Assembly: GCA_947579605.1 (NCBI GenBank)
Contig: OX388311.1
Location: 26,910,951 to 26,974,950 of the forward strand
Source: Athripsodes cinereus
Lineage: Eukaryota > Arthropoda > Insecta > Trichoptera > Leptoceridae
DNA length: 64,000 nt
Reading direction: 5' to 3'
In this document: piece after piece, positions 34,501 to 43,832 of the stretch
How positions within the stretch are numbered: the stretch's first letter is position 1
Layout: every line of letters begins with the position of its first letter
Notes under the pieces: generated by a model
What the model was told of the DNA's origin: nothing
What the model saw: the letters and a program-made list of their open reading frames with translations, nothing else
Database searches by the model: none
Position numbers and translations under genes: made by a program

Positions 34501-36645
34501 TTTGAACCTTTCATTAAATTGTAATCAGCAATTTGTTACAATAACAAGAACTAATATAATTATTTAACTCGATCAAATAGGGATAATGTATAAATTATTA
34601 GGAATCAGTTATATTTCAGAACAATATGATAAGTACCTGTGTGGTTTATTAAGATAGGTAGTAGACATAATATTATGAAACAGAAACATCCTGGAGGCTT
34701 GAAACTTTGAAGCAAAATAAATTGATAAAACTATTTAGTTATGAACTACAACACGTGGAATAACATTACCAACGTGAGATTAAAACTTTTTAAGAGCATT
34801 ATAAAGATCTCAAGTGTTCTTAACTACCAAAGATAGACACACAAACATGACTATGTACGTGTCTTAATAAGTATATATTTTTAGACCACATTGGTTGTTT
34901 ATTTAATACATTGTTTCTGAAATGAAACTGACTCTGTTCGATGAAATAAATAATAAAAATGTGCGCATGCAAACACTACTCACTATCTACATCGATTTCT
35001 TTTTCTAATTCATCTTCTTCCTCCTCCCAATCACTTTCGGTGGTAGTGGAAGGAGTTGTGGACGGTGTTGTAGGAGCAGCCGTGGAAGGTACAGGCCGTA
35101 GAGTATGATCCTCGTCATCATCAAATCCAGGAGCTAAGGGCTTCTTAGGAGCAGGCGGTATGGGACCGGCACCTGATATCGCCGATTGAATGGATAACAT
35201 AAATGACAGACATGAACAAATTAAAACACACAACTAAAAAGAACAAGCGAAATAATTAAAATACAAAAAATGGGGGTAAAATAAAAACAATTATAATAAT
35301 TAATCAAAAACATCTAAGCGACATGAAATATTGTAATATGTATGTAAATGATGATAATGTCAAAAGGATGATGAAAAATAATATGTTTCATTAAAACCAT
35401 ACTCTGTTCTCGTTTATACATGTAAATTAATAATTAATCAACACTAATGGCTTTGTAAAGTTTTACAGCAAAAGTGTGTTGATATCAAATGCTCGTGTAT
35501 ATTATAATATACTACTAGCCTATTATTATTATTCATATGTAGACCTGCTCTTTCTATTGGATGTAGTTATTGTACACAAAACGTTATTATTATCATCACT
35601 TTGATGGATGAACGTTAAATGTAAAATATCATTATTACCAGCGGGAGTTGTGCAAAAATAATATCCAACACATATTATGATATCTATGTGTTGAGCTACA
35701 AGAGCAACAGTGAGTCCTTTGTATGTATAATCGATACTGGATATGCACAGTACAGATTGTATTTCATACGAGCATCATATAGACACAAAGCAAAGCACTA
35801 CTAGCCTTCTGTATTATCTGAGCATTTTGATAAAAATATAAATGAAACATCCTTTTTGAATGAAAAATTGTTAAAACAACGCTACAATCAACTGAAATAT
35901 CTACATAGTTGCCAGAAAACAAAGAATGGTTTTATCATTGGCAAAAGGTTCAATTTAACCAATAAAATGAATGATTCTAGCACAAGATTCAACTTTCAGG
36001 AACACAAATGCGTAACGGAAATAAACTTTAATGGGGAAGGTAGATACTAAGTTTCATGCTGTAACATTATCAAACGTTCCGTGCGAGTAATCACACATTC
36101 GTACTATAGTCGATTTCAGTGAAGAAATTCAAAGAAAATTTATGGGACAAAAGGTACGTGAATTCTCATTCAATGGCATCCATCGAACAGACACATTGTA
36201 CCTGGTACCTTACAAATATACTTAAAGGAACGGTTTGTATACACAATATCGTTTCGCAAAAGTAAGTGATTAATCGCAGGTCGTTTTATACGAAATGGAT
36301 ACTAAAAACTAAGATGATTAATAATAAATTCAAAGTAATAAATAACATGCAAACTGCTGTATAGTTACAAAAACTCGCGATTATTGTAGGTAGCTGATAT
36401 TGTAAGTCACTAACATGGAGACACAAAGGGATAAGAAGTGAAGTTCCACAAATAACAAATGTACCTGACGATGGGAATTGGTTTCTGGCGTCTTCGTCGT
36501 CCGGCCCCCAACCAGAGCCGGAGCTCTCCAGGTCGGTGGTTACCTCCCCCCGAGATCCGGAGCCTTCGATAGCTTCATCGTCAATAAAGATGTCCTTGTC
36601 GGAGGACCCTCCCCCTCCCCCACCACCCGCCGCCTTGCCACCACT
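22424..36645 (-). CDS. Sdc: Syndecan, last four coding exons; 5' end off-window or unrecognised
   Basis: Transmembrane heparan-sulfate proteoglycan that presents growth factors and guidance cues at the cell surface. Exons on the minus strand: 36645-36465, 35172-34984, 25123-24884, 22596-22424. Lengths 181+189+240+173 = 783 bases, an exact 260 codons plus stop, with junction phases that all agree. The ectodomain has Ser-Gly sites in acidic context (AIEGSGSRGE, DLESSGSGWGPDDED) for glycosaminoglycan chains and a Pro/Thr-rich mucin-like stretch. The last part reads FFAQPGILAAVIGGAVVGLL, a single membrane helix, then the cytoplasmic C1 block RMRKKDEGSYALDEPKR and the C2 end EFYA, which binds PDZ proteins such as syntenin. 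The membrane and tail region is nearly identical to insect syndecans. The signal peptide and any earlier ectodomain exon are not in what I can recognise. Confidence 0.95.
22597..24883 (-). other. Syndecan intron (2.3 kb)
   Basis: GT-AG, AT-rich. It contains a retrotransposon 3'-tail candidate at about 22974-23045; I see nothing else of note. Confidence 0.8.
22974..23045 (-). mobile_element. Candidate non-LTR retrotransposon 3' tail
   Basis: On the minus strand: gacattgcctcaaggcaata, then cgccttttgtaaaatttata and gacaataaagtgtttattat. The AATAAAG signal close to a T/A-rich tail resembles the ends of non-LTR elements and the 160-bp repeat near 6.2 kb. No coding part is present. Confidence 0.4.
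24884..25123 (-). CDS. Sdc: Syndecan exon: juxtamembrane ectodomain
   Basis: Acceptor ttttcag precedes 25123; donor gtaatt starts at 24883. It reads KTVPGLGETPLGKVPDHIEG, ISRGGSSEDEGEEDN, GVPGGVDTNDVFIMNTKTED and FFAQPGILA. It is acidic and Gly-rich; the DVFIMN and ATSFFAQPGILA blocks are typical of insect syndecans. Confidence 0.93.
25985..27195. repeat. Minisatellite, about 17 units of about 72 bp
   Basis: Unit pattern: ccagggagaacataagatag, gaggaggtatatttgctgtg, ctagtacagatagatctatt, ttgtttcaggatt. The landmark g(a/t)ggt(a/t)tattt recurs at about 26010, 26100, 26176, 26251, 26309, 26391, 26462, 26534, 26601, 26674, 26744, 26817, 26889, 26961, 27034, 27106 and weakly at 27187. Outer units are most diverged, as expected for arrays that expand in the middle. 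Confidence 0.92.
26221..26786. repeat. Exact 283-bp higher-order duplication inside the minisatellite
   Basis: agaagtctagggagaac starts at 26221, 26504 and 26787, twice exactly 283 apart. By eye 26221-26503 and 26504-26786 are identical, including the unit lacking gataggag and the units with a deleted base or dinucleotide. Each copy contains four basic units. Confidence 0.88.
27686..27776 (-). mobile_element. 5'-truncated SINE family 1 copy with 13-bp target duplication
   Basis: aaaggacgtattt at 27686-27698 is repeated at 27764-27776. Between them lies 65 bp that on the minus strand read TGCATGTAGTTTGTC, GGCTACCCCGTTTGTAGG, GCCGTGATGGTATGACG: the last quarter of the SINE at 4196-4467, plus an A/T-rich tail. 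Confidence 0.88.
31438..31925 (+). pseudogene. Non-LTR retrotransposon C-terminal fragment with (GATA)n tail
   Basis: Open over about 150 codons: YASETWTWLKKDESGINAVE, MRSLRRMVGKTLRDRAKNED, LRWFEHVERMQDERMTKRMH, KRGRPRTTWLEHVDQILKDG, RSVLSAYPSWDTA. This is a reverse-transcriptase C-terminal tail of a non-LTR element; the clade is not determined. It ends in gatagatagatagata at about 31902-31920. 5'-truncated; same family as 41636-42022. Confidence 0.85.
31939..32022 (+). mobile_element. Second 3'-end fragment of the same non-LTR family
   Basis: tgaatgtggaggaagcgaaa, then gtaaggatagatcaatgtgg and gatacggtgtgagg repeat the last 85 bp of the element ending at 31901. It directly follows that element's tail, so it is a tandem truncated insertion or a duplication. 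Confidence 0.8.
34984..35172 (-). CDS. Sdc: Syndecan exon: Pro/Thr-rich acidic ectodomain
   Basis: Acceptor atatcag precedes 35172; donor gtgagt starts at 34983. It reads GAGPIPPAPKKPLAPGFDDD, then a Thr/Ser/Pro run (AAPTTPSTTPSTTTESDWEE) and EIDVD. The Thr cluster is a probable O-glycosylation stretch. Phase 1 at both ends, so the exon could be skipped without a frame change. Confidence 0.88.
35173..36464 (-). other. Syndecan intron (1.3 kb)
   Basis: GT-AG, AT-rich; no repeat or coding sequence recognised. Confidence 0.75.
36465..36645 (-). CDS. Sdc: Syndecan exon: glycosaminoglycan attachment region
   Basis: Acceptor ttgttacag precedes 36645; donor gtacat starts at 36464. It begins SGGKAA and a Gly run and includes DIFIDDEAIEGSGSRGE and DLESSGSGWGPDDED, tandem Ser-Gly sites flanked by acids, the classic heparan-sulfate priming context. 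It starts in phase 0, so an upstream exon ending on a codon boundary is required. Confidence 0.92.
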
Positions 36646-39172
36646 CTGTAACAAAATAACACAAACGTATTTTATTCAAAATCCAACAATTTGATAACAA
36701 AGGAAATTGGCACACGTTGTAAACCTTAATCTGGGTAATCTTTGTACAAGGGTTTTACATAAATCAAATAATATTGCGCTGATTGTCTCGCAAATAATCT
36801 TCTGTAGGTACGAGGGAGAAGAAAAATAGTTACTACAAATAATTTTAGCTTTTATGTGATTCATTTCAGGTTTTCGACAAAAACAATTCCATTAAGTAGT
36901 GTTCTACAACAATTACAAAAAAAGGAGACGTGAAAATATAAAGAAAGCGATAAAAACAAAAGAAAAATACATTACTCCTGGCAATCATTAATCAGACAAT
37001 GAAATTTATGAGAGTATAGAGCCGACATAACGAGAGAAAAGGTCTCGTGTTCTCAGAGAAAGAAGTTTCATACCTTCGCCGTGTAATAATAGAGTGTAAC
37101 ACCCCGAGATACTGACCCGTGAAAAATATTTCCCACCAAATTACCCACACTCCCTATACACGAGTACCTCAATCCAGTACAGTTCAGTATACTTATATTC
37201 CCCCACGTACGCAATATCATCTGAAATACAATGATATTTCAAATCCATGAACATCATACGCCGTGGTATATATGTAATAATATAAAAGAACCCAACCATC
37301 ATTAAAATTCGTCCCCGAACATTTCCCGACGGACGGTATAAAAGATGGGATATGTTCGATAAATCCGAACCTTTGGCCGGGAATAGGTGTAATCTATAAT
37401 TTATTCCTAAAGGTTTGAATACAAACACACACAATATGCGTACTACGTAGGTACATATCGTACCAGCACCACTGAAAGGTGATTCAGTCACGGTATAGTA
37501 GAGATACTCGTGTAAATAAAATGAAAGAAAGTAAAACGGTGAGTGAAAATGATTCTGAGTGAACAGATTAAATAAAAGTACCTACCAAGAATATTATGAA
37601 AAATATAACGGAAACGGGTATTCAGTAAAAATAATAAAAGTTATTTTACGCTGAAAAAAAGTTAAGTGATTTCTTTGGGGCAGGGACATTAATTTCTTTC
37701 GGAAAATGGATGAGTGTGGTCCATTAATTTGGTAGCAAAATAAAGTGATGTTTGGTATTGAAGATGTTGATAAACTATGTGCATTAACAAGAATGAAATA
37801 TGGTTGTGATTTAAAATTAAAGGGAATATTTTACGGTAATCTATTTCAGCAGCACGACCAACAAGTCATTATTAGTAATTTTCATTAAAGATCAGAGTTT
37901 GTTTGATAATCTCCGATTCGGGTCAGTAGTTTTTTTTATCTACAAAATTGTATAGAATATCAGTATATAAATCAGAAAAAAATATTTTTATATATGATCC
38001 CATTGCTTCTTGAAAATGTCTTCAACTACTCCCCGGGTAGTCCCTCCAGCTCAGCGGGGAATCCGAGACATGGATATCTTCGTTATATATTTTTATTACT
38101 CCATAGCTTCAATTTCCTAAGTATTTATTTGGAGTATTCCTTTTTTTGTATTACACGTGTCTATGATTTTAAAAACAATCTTTATCGAATCGCGCAATTT
38201 CTTATTAAAAAAAAAACAACACAACGCTTGAAATACGATAATGATTTTGACGCTTCGCTTCGTCTTTTGTTTTATCAAACTTTTATTATCACATTATGTT
38301 AATTAATGTGCTTTATGTTTTTCTTGAATATTTAAGTCGTTTTTTACTGAGTATGTTCACAAAGGATAAAAAATGTAAGAAAAATAATAGTCAATTTTAA
38401 AAGTTGTAAAGATTTGCGTAATGCTTTTCCATCCTTTATATTCGTATACAACCGACACTTGAGTGCGTACGCAATCTTCATAATCTTTTATTTTCTGCTC
38501 TAAGATTAAATTATTTTTACTAGATTTTTTCATTTCAGAGTCTGAAACTAAACCTAAGAAATCATAAGTCATAATAGTAAGTTTCTAAATCTCTAATACG
38601 TAGAAGCGCTACTTATATCGAGAAGTTAATTGTGAAATAATATGATTGTCTCATCAACTGCCTATATATCTATTAATATTAATGATATTACAGAGTTTAA
38701 TATCTTAACTACAGGAAATATAAACAGTTTATGAAAATGAATAAAGCGCTAGACTCGGGTAGTAATAGATAGAATATTATACTAAGACAGGTAAGTATTA
38801 TTCTCTCTCGAGAGAGATATATAAAAAGTAAGAAGGCGTAAAGACCGTCAGAAACATTCGGGTAAGGTAACAGACTTATCAAACTAGACATTTTACTGAT
38901 GGAATATTTAATACAAAAAGAAAAACCATTGCCTGAGTGAATCAACAAGGTTGGGTTTACAGTCTACAGTGCATCCCTAATAAATCGGCATATTTTAGCG
39001 AGGTTATTTTTACCTGTAACCATTTTTCGAGGTTACAAATACAAATTGAACACATGAAGCTATCGTATAAAGTACAACAATGATAACGTCCCTTAATTTG
39101 AAAGTTTCCCTGGATTTTTCCCCACCACTCATCCTTTTCGCAAAATGTATATACCTATATTTATGTATTTTG

Positions 39173-39400
39173 TCGGCCGGTGTGGCGCGGAGGTAATGCT
39201 GCCTTTGAGTCACGAGGTCCCGGGTTCGATTCCCAAAGTGAAGAATGACCTTTTTCAAATTGTGCTGGGTCTGTGCGTTACATGTATATGTGTGTAGTGT
39301 ATTGTATATATGTGTATCGTCGCGTTAGTACCCATAATACAAGATTCATTTTAGTTTGGGACTAGCTCAAGCTGTGTGAATTGTCTACGTATGTTATTAA
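39173..39400 (+). mobile_element. tRNA-derived SINE (family 2)
   Basis: A-box-like tggcgcggagg (39183-39193) and a perfect B box ggttcgattcc (39223-39233), preceded by cggccgg, head an element. Its body continues tgtgctgggtctgtgcgtt, gtatcgtcgcgttagtaccc and tttgggactagctcaagctg, the last being a 3' motif I associate with arthropod SINEs. A real tRNA is excluded: no acceptor stem closes. Confidence 0.8.
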
Positions 39401-40827
39401 TCAGGATTATATTCTTACAAAATCAATGAATATGAGTTCTTTTATGAATATTATCATCGCAATAAGCGCACTCGTATTGGTATTTTAAATAATATGAATT
39501 TTGTATAGAGCATAACTATATTTTATAATCTAGTGCACATTGAAAAAACAATAAAATAATAATGACGTCGCAATGCAGCCTTTAAAAGAATAAAATAAAA
39601 AAGGACTTATTCTAGAGGGAAGTTTATATAACACCTCTATATACAAATTATGTTTAATAATGGAGTTGATAAAACAATTGCAAAATAAAATCTTTTCATT
39701 AACTCTTTGGACGCGCCAAAATAAATTTTAAAATCTTTGAGCCACTGCGATAGGTTGGAAGCCTATTTTTGAAATTCATACCTCTCTATAAATATACAAC
39801 CCACACTCACGTAGTCTCAGAATAATGTTACAAATAGATCAAAATTTTATGTAATATACTAAAATTAACAAAATAATGTACTTATTTGAAGCAATTCAAT
39901 AAATAAATTATCTCATATTTTAGAGCATTTGACACGCCATGATGCACTAACACTATTACAAATTTTAGTTAATACGTACACTCACCCCATCATTTTGTCG
40001 CTATCAGAGATATGAAGCCATCAACGGCTTTGAATCGATTCTTCTACAGATACTTGCACAAATCGTTCACTCTATTTATAAGTTGCACAATTTTTACTTT
40101 AAGTGAAATATGCTTTTATTTATTTATTTAGCATCAACGAACGATCAGTTATTTATATAGATAACTGATATTTGAAACTTCATAAAAAATCACTGTCATA
40201 GCACACACTCACAATAGCGCGCATATAGAGAAATGTTAGAATAATATTTATAAAATTAATTATTTTTCAACTAATACAGTATAACACTACGGATGTACAT
40301 AAAATAAAACAAAAGAAATATTTTTTCTATTATACACAATTCACAAAGATTCACTATTCGAAATTTCTTTACGAGATTAAAGTACGAAACGTCCCGTTTG
40401 AATATTAAAATGCAACTAAATAGATAATAATATTATTTACAAATATGTGTGATCCCATAGAACAAATTTTATTATTGATAAATATTGATTCCAGAAATTT
40501 TGAAGCCATATGGTATTCCCGTGTAAAAGGTTTATTACCTTACGGTTGTAAACGTAAGGGACACAGTGCCTAATGGTTGTCTCCAATCTTTATCGCATTT
40601 ATCCTAGAAAGCCGACGAAGACATATTGCATTGTCTTAATTTATGACGTAAAATAATTTTAAAGTAAGGTTTATCACAATAATAGTATGTTTTGGGTCCA
40701 CAATATAGTAATTCATCCATTCATATCTTTACGGCGTTTAACATAAATGGTGAAGCCAACGGACCGGTTGTATGCAATAAAAAAATAAACATTTAGTATT
40801 GGGTAGTATACTTCAACGCGAATTTAA

Positions 40828-40918
40828 GACATGAAATGTATTCTTTTTCGAATATCCGCTTTTTGCAAGACACTCGAAAACTCACACCTATCATCTACCG
40901 AGTGCTTCACAGCTTAAG
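40828..40918 (-). mobile_element. SINE family 1, 5' half
   Basis: On the minus strand: gtgaagcactcggtag, gtgagttttcgagtgtcttg, gcggatattcgaaaaagaat. It matches the first 100 bp of the SINE at 4196-4467; the 3' half is missing. Confidence 0.75.
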
Positions 40919-41084
40919 CAAATGTTTACTTTAATTAGGTTAAAATTATTCCATGGAGTCTCCTAGAATAGAATTGGTATCCCACTTTTTTATGCTAGCA
41001 TTAAAGTGTTCGTAAAACCTTACATATTTACTTATTAATCTACATGCAATATTGGATATTTTGTTAGAGATAATCTGCCGTATG

Positions 41085-41213
41085 CTGAGTAAGAGAAATT
41101 GTCGTGGGTGTATGAGAAATTGTATGAATGTAGACGAGCGAAAGAAATATGTAATAATAGATCTAGGTATATGCCATTTTGTTCTCTCTGTTTACGTCAC
41201 TTGGGATACAGCA
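41085..41213 (+). mobile_element. Diverged non-LTR fragment (same family as 31438)
   Basis: gctgagtaagagaaattgtc, gtatgagaaattgtatgaat, then ttctctctgtttacgtcact and tgggatacagcatg correspond to the LSKRN...CMRN.MNV...LSAYPSWDTA end of the element at 31.4 kb, with many changes. Confidence 0.7.
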
Positions 41214-41291
41214 TGTTTACCACTAGATTAGTTCATCATTTTATTGTTGGCTTAATTAAAATGTTGAATACATTAAGCGAATTCCTCTGAT

Positions 41292-41535
41292 TCCGTGGAG
41301 CACTCGACAAATAATAAGTCTTTCACTCCTTTCCGTAGATTTCGAGTGTCCCGTAAAAGGCAATGTTCAAAAAAATGCGTCTTAAATTCAGCGGTGGGGT
41401 ACGCTACCTATCCTGAATTTCATGTTTTTTTGTTGACACCGAGAGAACAGTTTGTATGTTTATTGAACGAAAACGGTCTACTGGTTTTCCCATTTGAGGT
41501 AGGTATATACCATGATGGTGTAGTAGTAATTTCCT
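41292..41535 (+). mobile_element. SINE family 1, near full length
   Basis: ccgtggagcactcg, ttcgagtgtcccgtaaaagg, aattcagcggtggggtacgc, tcctgaatttcatg and catgatggtgtagtagta follow the order of the SINE at 4196-4467. An interrupted open frame of 87 codons lies across it but is not a gene. Confidence 0.85.
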
Positions 41536-41635
41536 TAATTTTTACTGTCATCTTCTAACTAGTGTAGCGAAAATTATTATATTATGCTCATTTTTGCTCA
41601 TTTAGTAAACATAGGCATATGTAGGTATCTATCTA

Positions 41636-42022
41636 TCTATTTATCTATACCCTCACGTCGTGTCCCAAGTGGGCTAGGCAGAGAGAACGGAAAGCCAAAC
41701 AGATCTATCTTTACACACTTCCTTCGTTTTCTCCACATTCATACAGTTTCTCATACACGTACGTCGGTTCCTCTTACTCAACACGCGGCCGTCCTTGAGA
41801 ATTTGATCCACGTGATCAAGCCACGTGGTTCTCGGACGCCCGCGCTTTCTTACACCCTTTCTTTTAGACAAGTATATCCTCTTTGTCATTCTTACGTCGT
41901 TCATTCGTTCAACAAGGCCAAACCACCGTAGTTTACTCACGTGCATTCTGTCCACAACACTCATCTTGCATCCGCTCATTCTTCTAATATCATAATTCTT
42001 CACTCTATCACGCATCGTTTTA
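41636..42022 (-). pseudogene. Non-LTR C-terminal fragment, minus strand
   Basis: Reads MRDRVKNYDIRRMSGCKMSV, LRWFGLVERMNDVRMTKRIY, KRGRPRTTWLDHVDQILKDG, VWLSVLSA; about 80% like 31438-31925. The tail (ATCT)n on the plus strand (41627-41650) is the complement of (GATA)n. It lies 100 bp from a head-on copy of SINE family 1 and 430 bp from another fragment of its own family in the opposite direction. Confidence 0.85.
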
Positions 42023-42031
42023 CCTAGTATT

Positions 42032-42067
42032 CATAAGTGACGGTACCTTCTGGTACCGTCACTTATG
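42032..42067. repeat. Perfect 16-bp inverted repeat with 4-base loop
   Basis: cataagtgacggtacc, loop ttct, then ggtaccgtcacttatg: no mismatch. It lies 10 bp from the 5' breakpoint of the non-LTR fragment at 41636-42022. Confidence 0.95.
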
Positions 42068-43604
42068 TAAAATATGTAGGTTTGTTTATTTCAAAACTGA
42101 GATATGTATATCACATAATATAAAAATGCAAAACTAATACGGATGCAAGTTTATAATGAACATTTTCTTATATCAGTCAGAAATACTTTGTATGTTTTAT
42201 TTTTCAAGTACTATGCACCTAAAACCACAATCCTCATGTTTTGGATAAGGTTCCAAGACTTACATACACTTGCGCAAAATAATGGCGCGTATTTCAAATG
42301 ACGAAAACGTACAAGATTTTTCATTATATTTATAAATCAAATTTCTTAGTTTTATAATAATAAAAATGTCTAGATATCCACAAGATATCATTAGATATAT
42401 GTAAATATATTTTTACAAACAAATGTTGTCAATAAATGCCTCTTTATGAAAAGATATTCGACAAAATAGGCTAACACATCTATGTTTGTGGATAGCAGCA
42501 GTGGCACGGACAATAGCGCCCAAACATAGATGTGGCTCGCACTGAAAAAGTTAAAAAGTAGAGACAAGCGATGAAAAGAGACAAGGAAACTTTGTGACTA
42601 TTGAGTAATCATTTTGCAGGCAAATGTTTGTAGGCAGATGGTGGAAAACAAAAGGTTGATATAGAATAATAATATATAAAGATATATAAGTGAAATTCGT
42701 ATTTATATAACAGAATTGTCTAGTGAATCTAACTTTCTGTTTATAGAGTAACTAGGTAGGTACTTACTATCAGAAACGGAACGATAAGTATTTCGGCAAA
42801 ACAATACTAAAGTACGTACATATCTGTATAGTCAAGATTTATTGATCTCGAACAATATAAATAAATTCTATTCTTGCTTCAACGTTGCGGCGAACAGTAA
42901 ACAACTGGAAAAACCTCTGCGTGTATAAATAGTATGTATGCGATACATTCTAAAATGTAAGAGATTGAAGAAGAATAAATTATTGTGTTGAAGTTGAAAT
43001 ACGTTGTCGTCGTCTTCCCGGTTATCCGGTAGTCACTGTAACATATTACATGTGCGTCATGAAATATGCAAAAGAAAAATATTATAATGTAAATAAGGTT
43101 GATCGTTTTGAGAATAAACGATGAAAAATTTACGAATTCCGTAATGTGGCTTATCCCCAGGGATAATAATATGACAGAATAAAAAGTCGGCGAATCGGAG
43201 ATTTTATCCTTAGAAGCGTTATCTTTGATATAATATATTATATTAAATAAATGGGACTATCTTAATACTTTTCGGTTAATAAAGTTTAATTGCATATTTC
43301 TAGTGCCTTCTCGGTCAGAGGTTCTCAAATATTTAAATGGCGTAACTGATCATCATTTATTCACAACTCACATAACTCGGTATAAAAAATAACGTTTTGT
43401 GACCCATCGTAAAACACTGTGTTAAAGTACTATTTATACCATTACGACCCCAAAAATTTACATTTCAGAAACCATGTTTGCAAAATTCGTACAAAATAAG
43501 TACTAACTGAGGTGATAAAAATCTACTTAAAAATTGTGTCTGCGAATTTTAATAACTCATTATAGACCAAAAGTTTCTTATCTAAGAAAATTATAGAATG
43601 TTTT

Positions 43605-43832
43605 TACTACAGCTACAACTACTTTATCATCTATGTATATCCCACAAGTAAAGTAGCCAGAAGACCATTCGCATGAAATAAGCATGCAAGCAGTCCTCTT
43701 CGTGCCAACAACAATTTAAGACATTACGGATGGGTGGGAAACCTCATCGCTGAATTTAAGATGAAAAATGACTTTATTTATCCAACATCTGTTTTTTACA
43801 GAACACTCGAAAAGTTACGCAAAAAAGTGTTC
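43605..43832 (-). mobile_element. SINE family 1, near full length
   Basis: Plus-strand landmarks in inverse order: actttatcatc, tatcccacaagtaaagtagc, gcagtcctcttcgtgcc, gggaaacctcatcgctgaat and acactcgaaaagttacgc, all matching the SINE at 4196-4467. Confidence 0.85.

Larger units (their letters stand above)
25124..34983 (-). other. Syndecan intron (9.9 kb)
   Basis: GT-AG. It contains the minisatellite (25985-27195), a truncated SINE with target duplications (27686-27776) and two adjacent non-LTR fragments (31438-32022). Open frames near 28.7-29.3 kb (up to 136 codons, minus strand) resemble nothing I know and overlap each other. A G run of 11 lies at 33261-33271. The rest shows nothing I can support. 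Confidence 0.8.

Noticed and set aside
37335..37345. TATAAAAG box in cggacggtataaaagatggg
   Set aside because: No initiator, coding exon or other promoter context nearby; isolated motif expected by chance in AT-rich DNA.
38812..38827. Palindrome tctctctcgagagaga
   Set aside because: A simple (TC)/(GA) fold; no further structure or repeat association seen.
39173..39245. Possible tRNA gene (perfect B box)
   Set aside because: No acceptor or anticodon stem closes; the downstream body is SINE-like.
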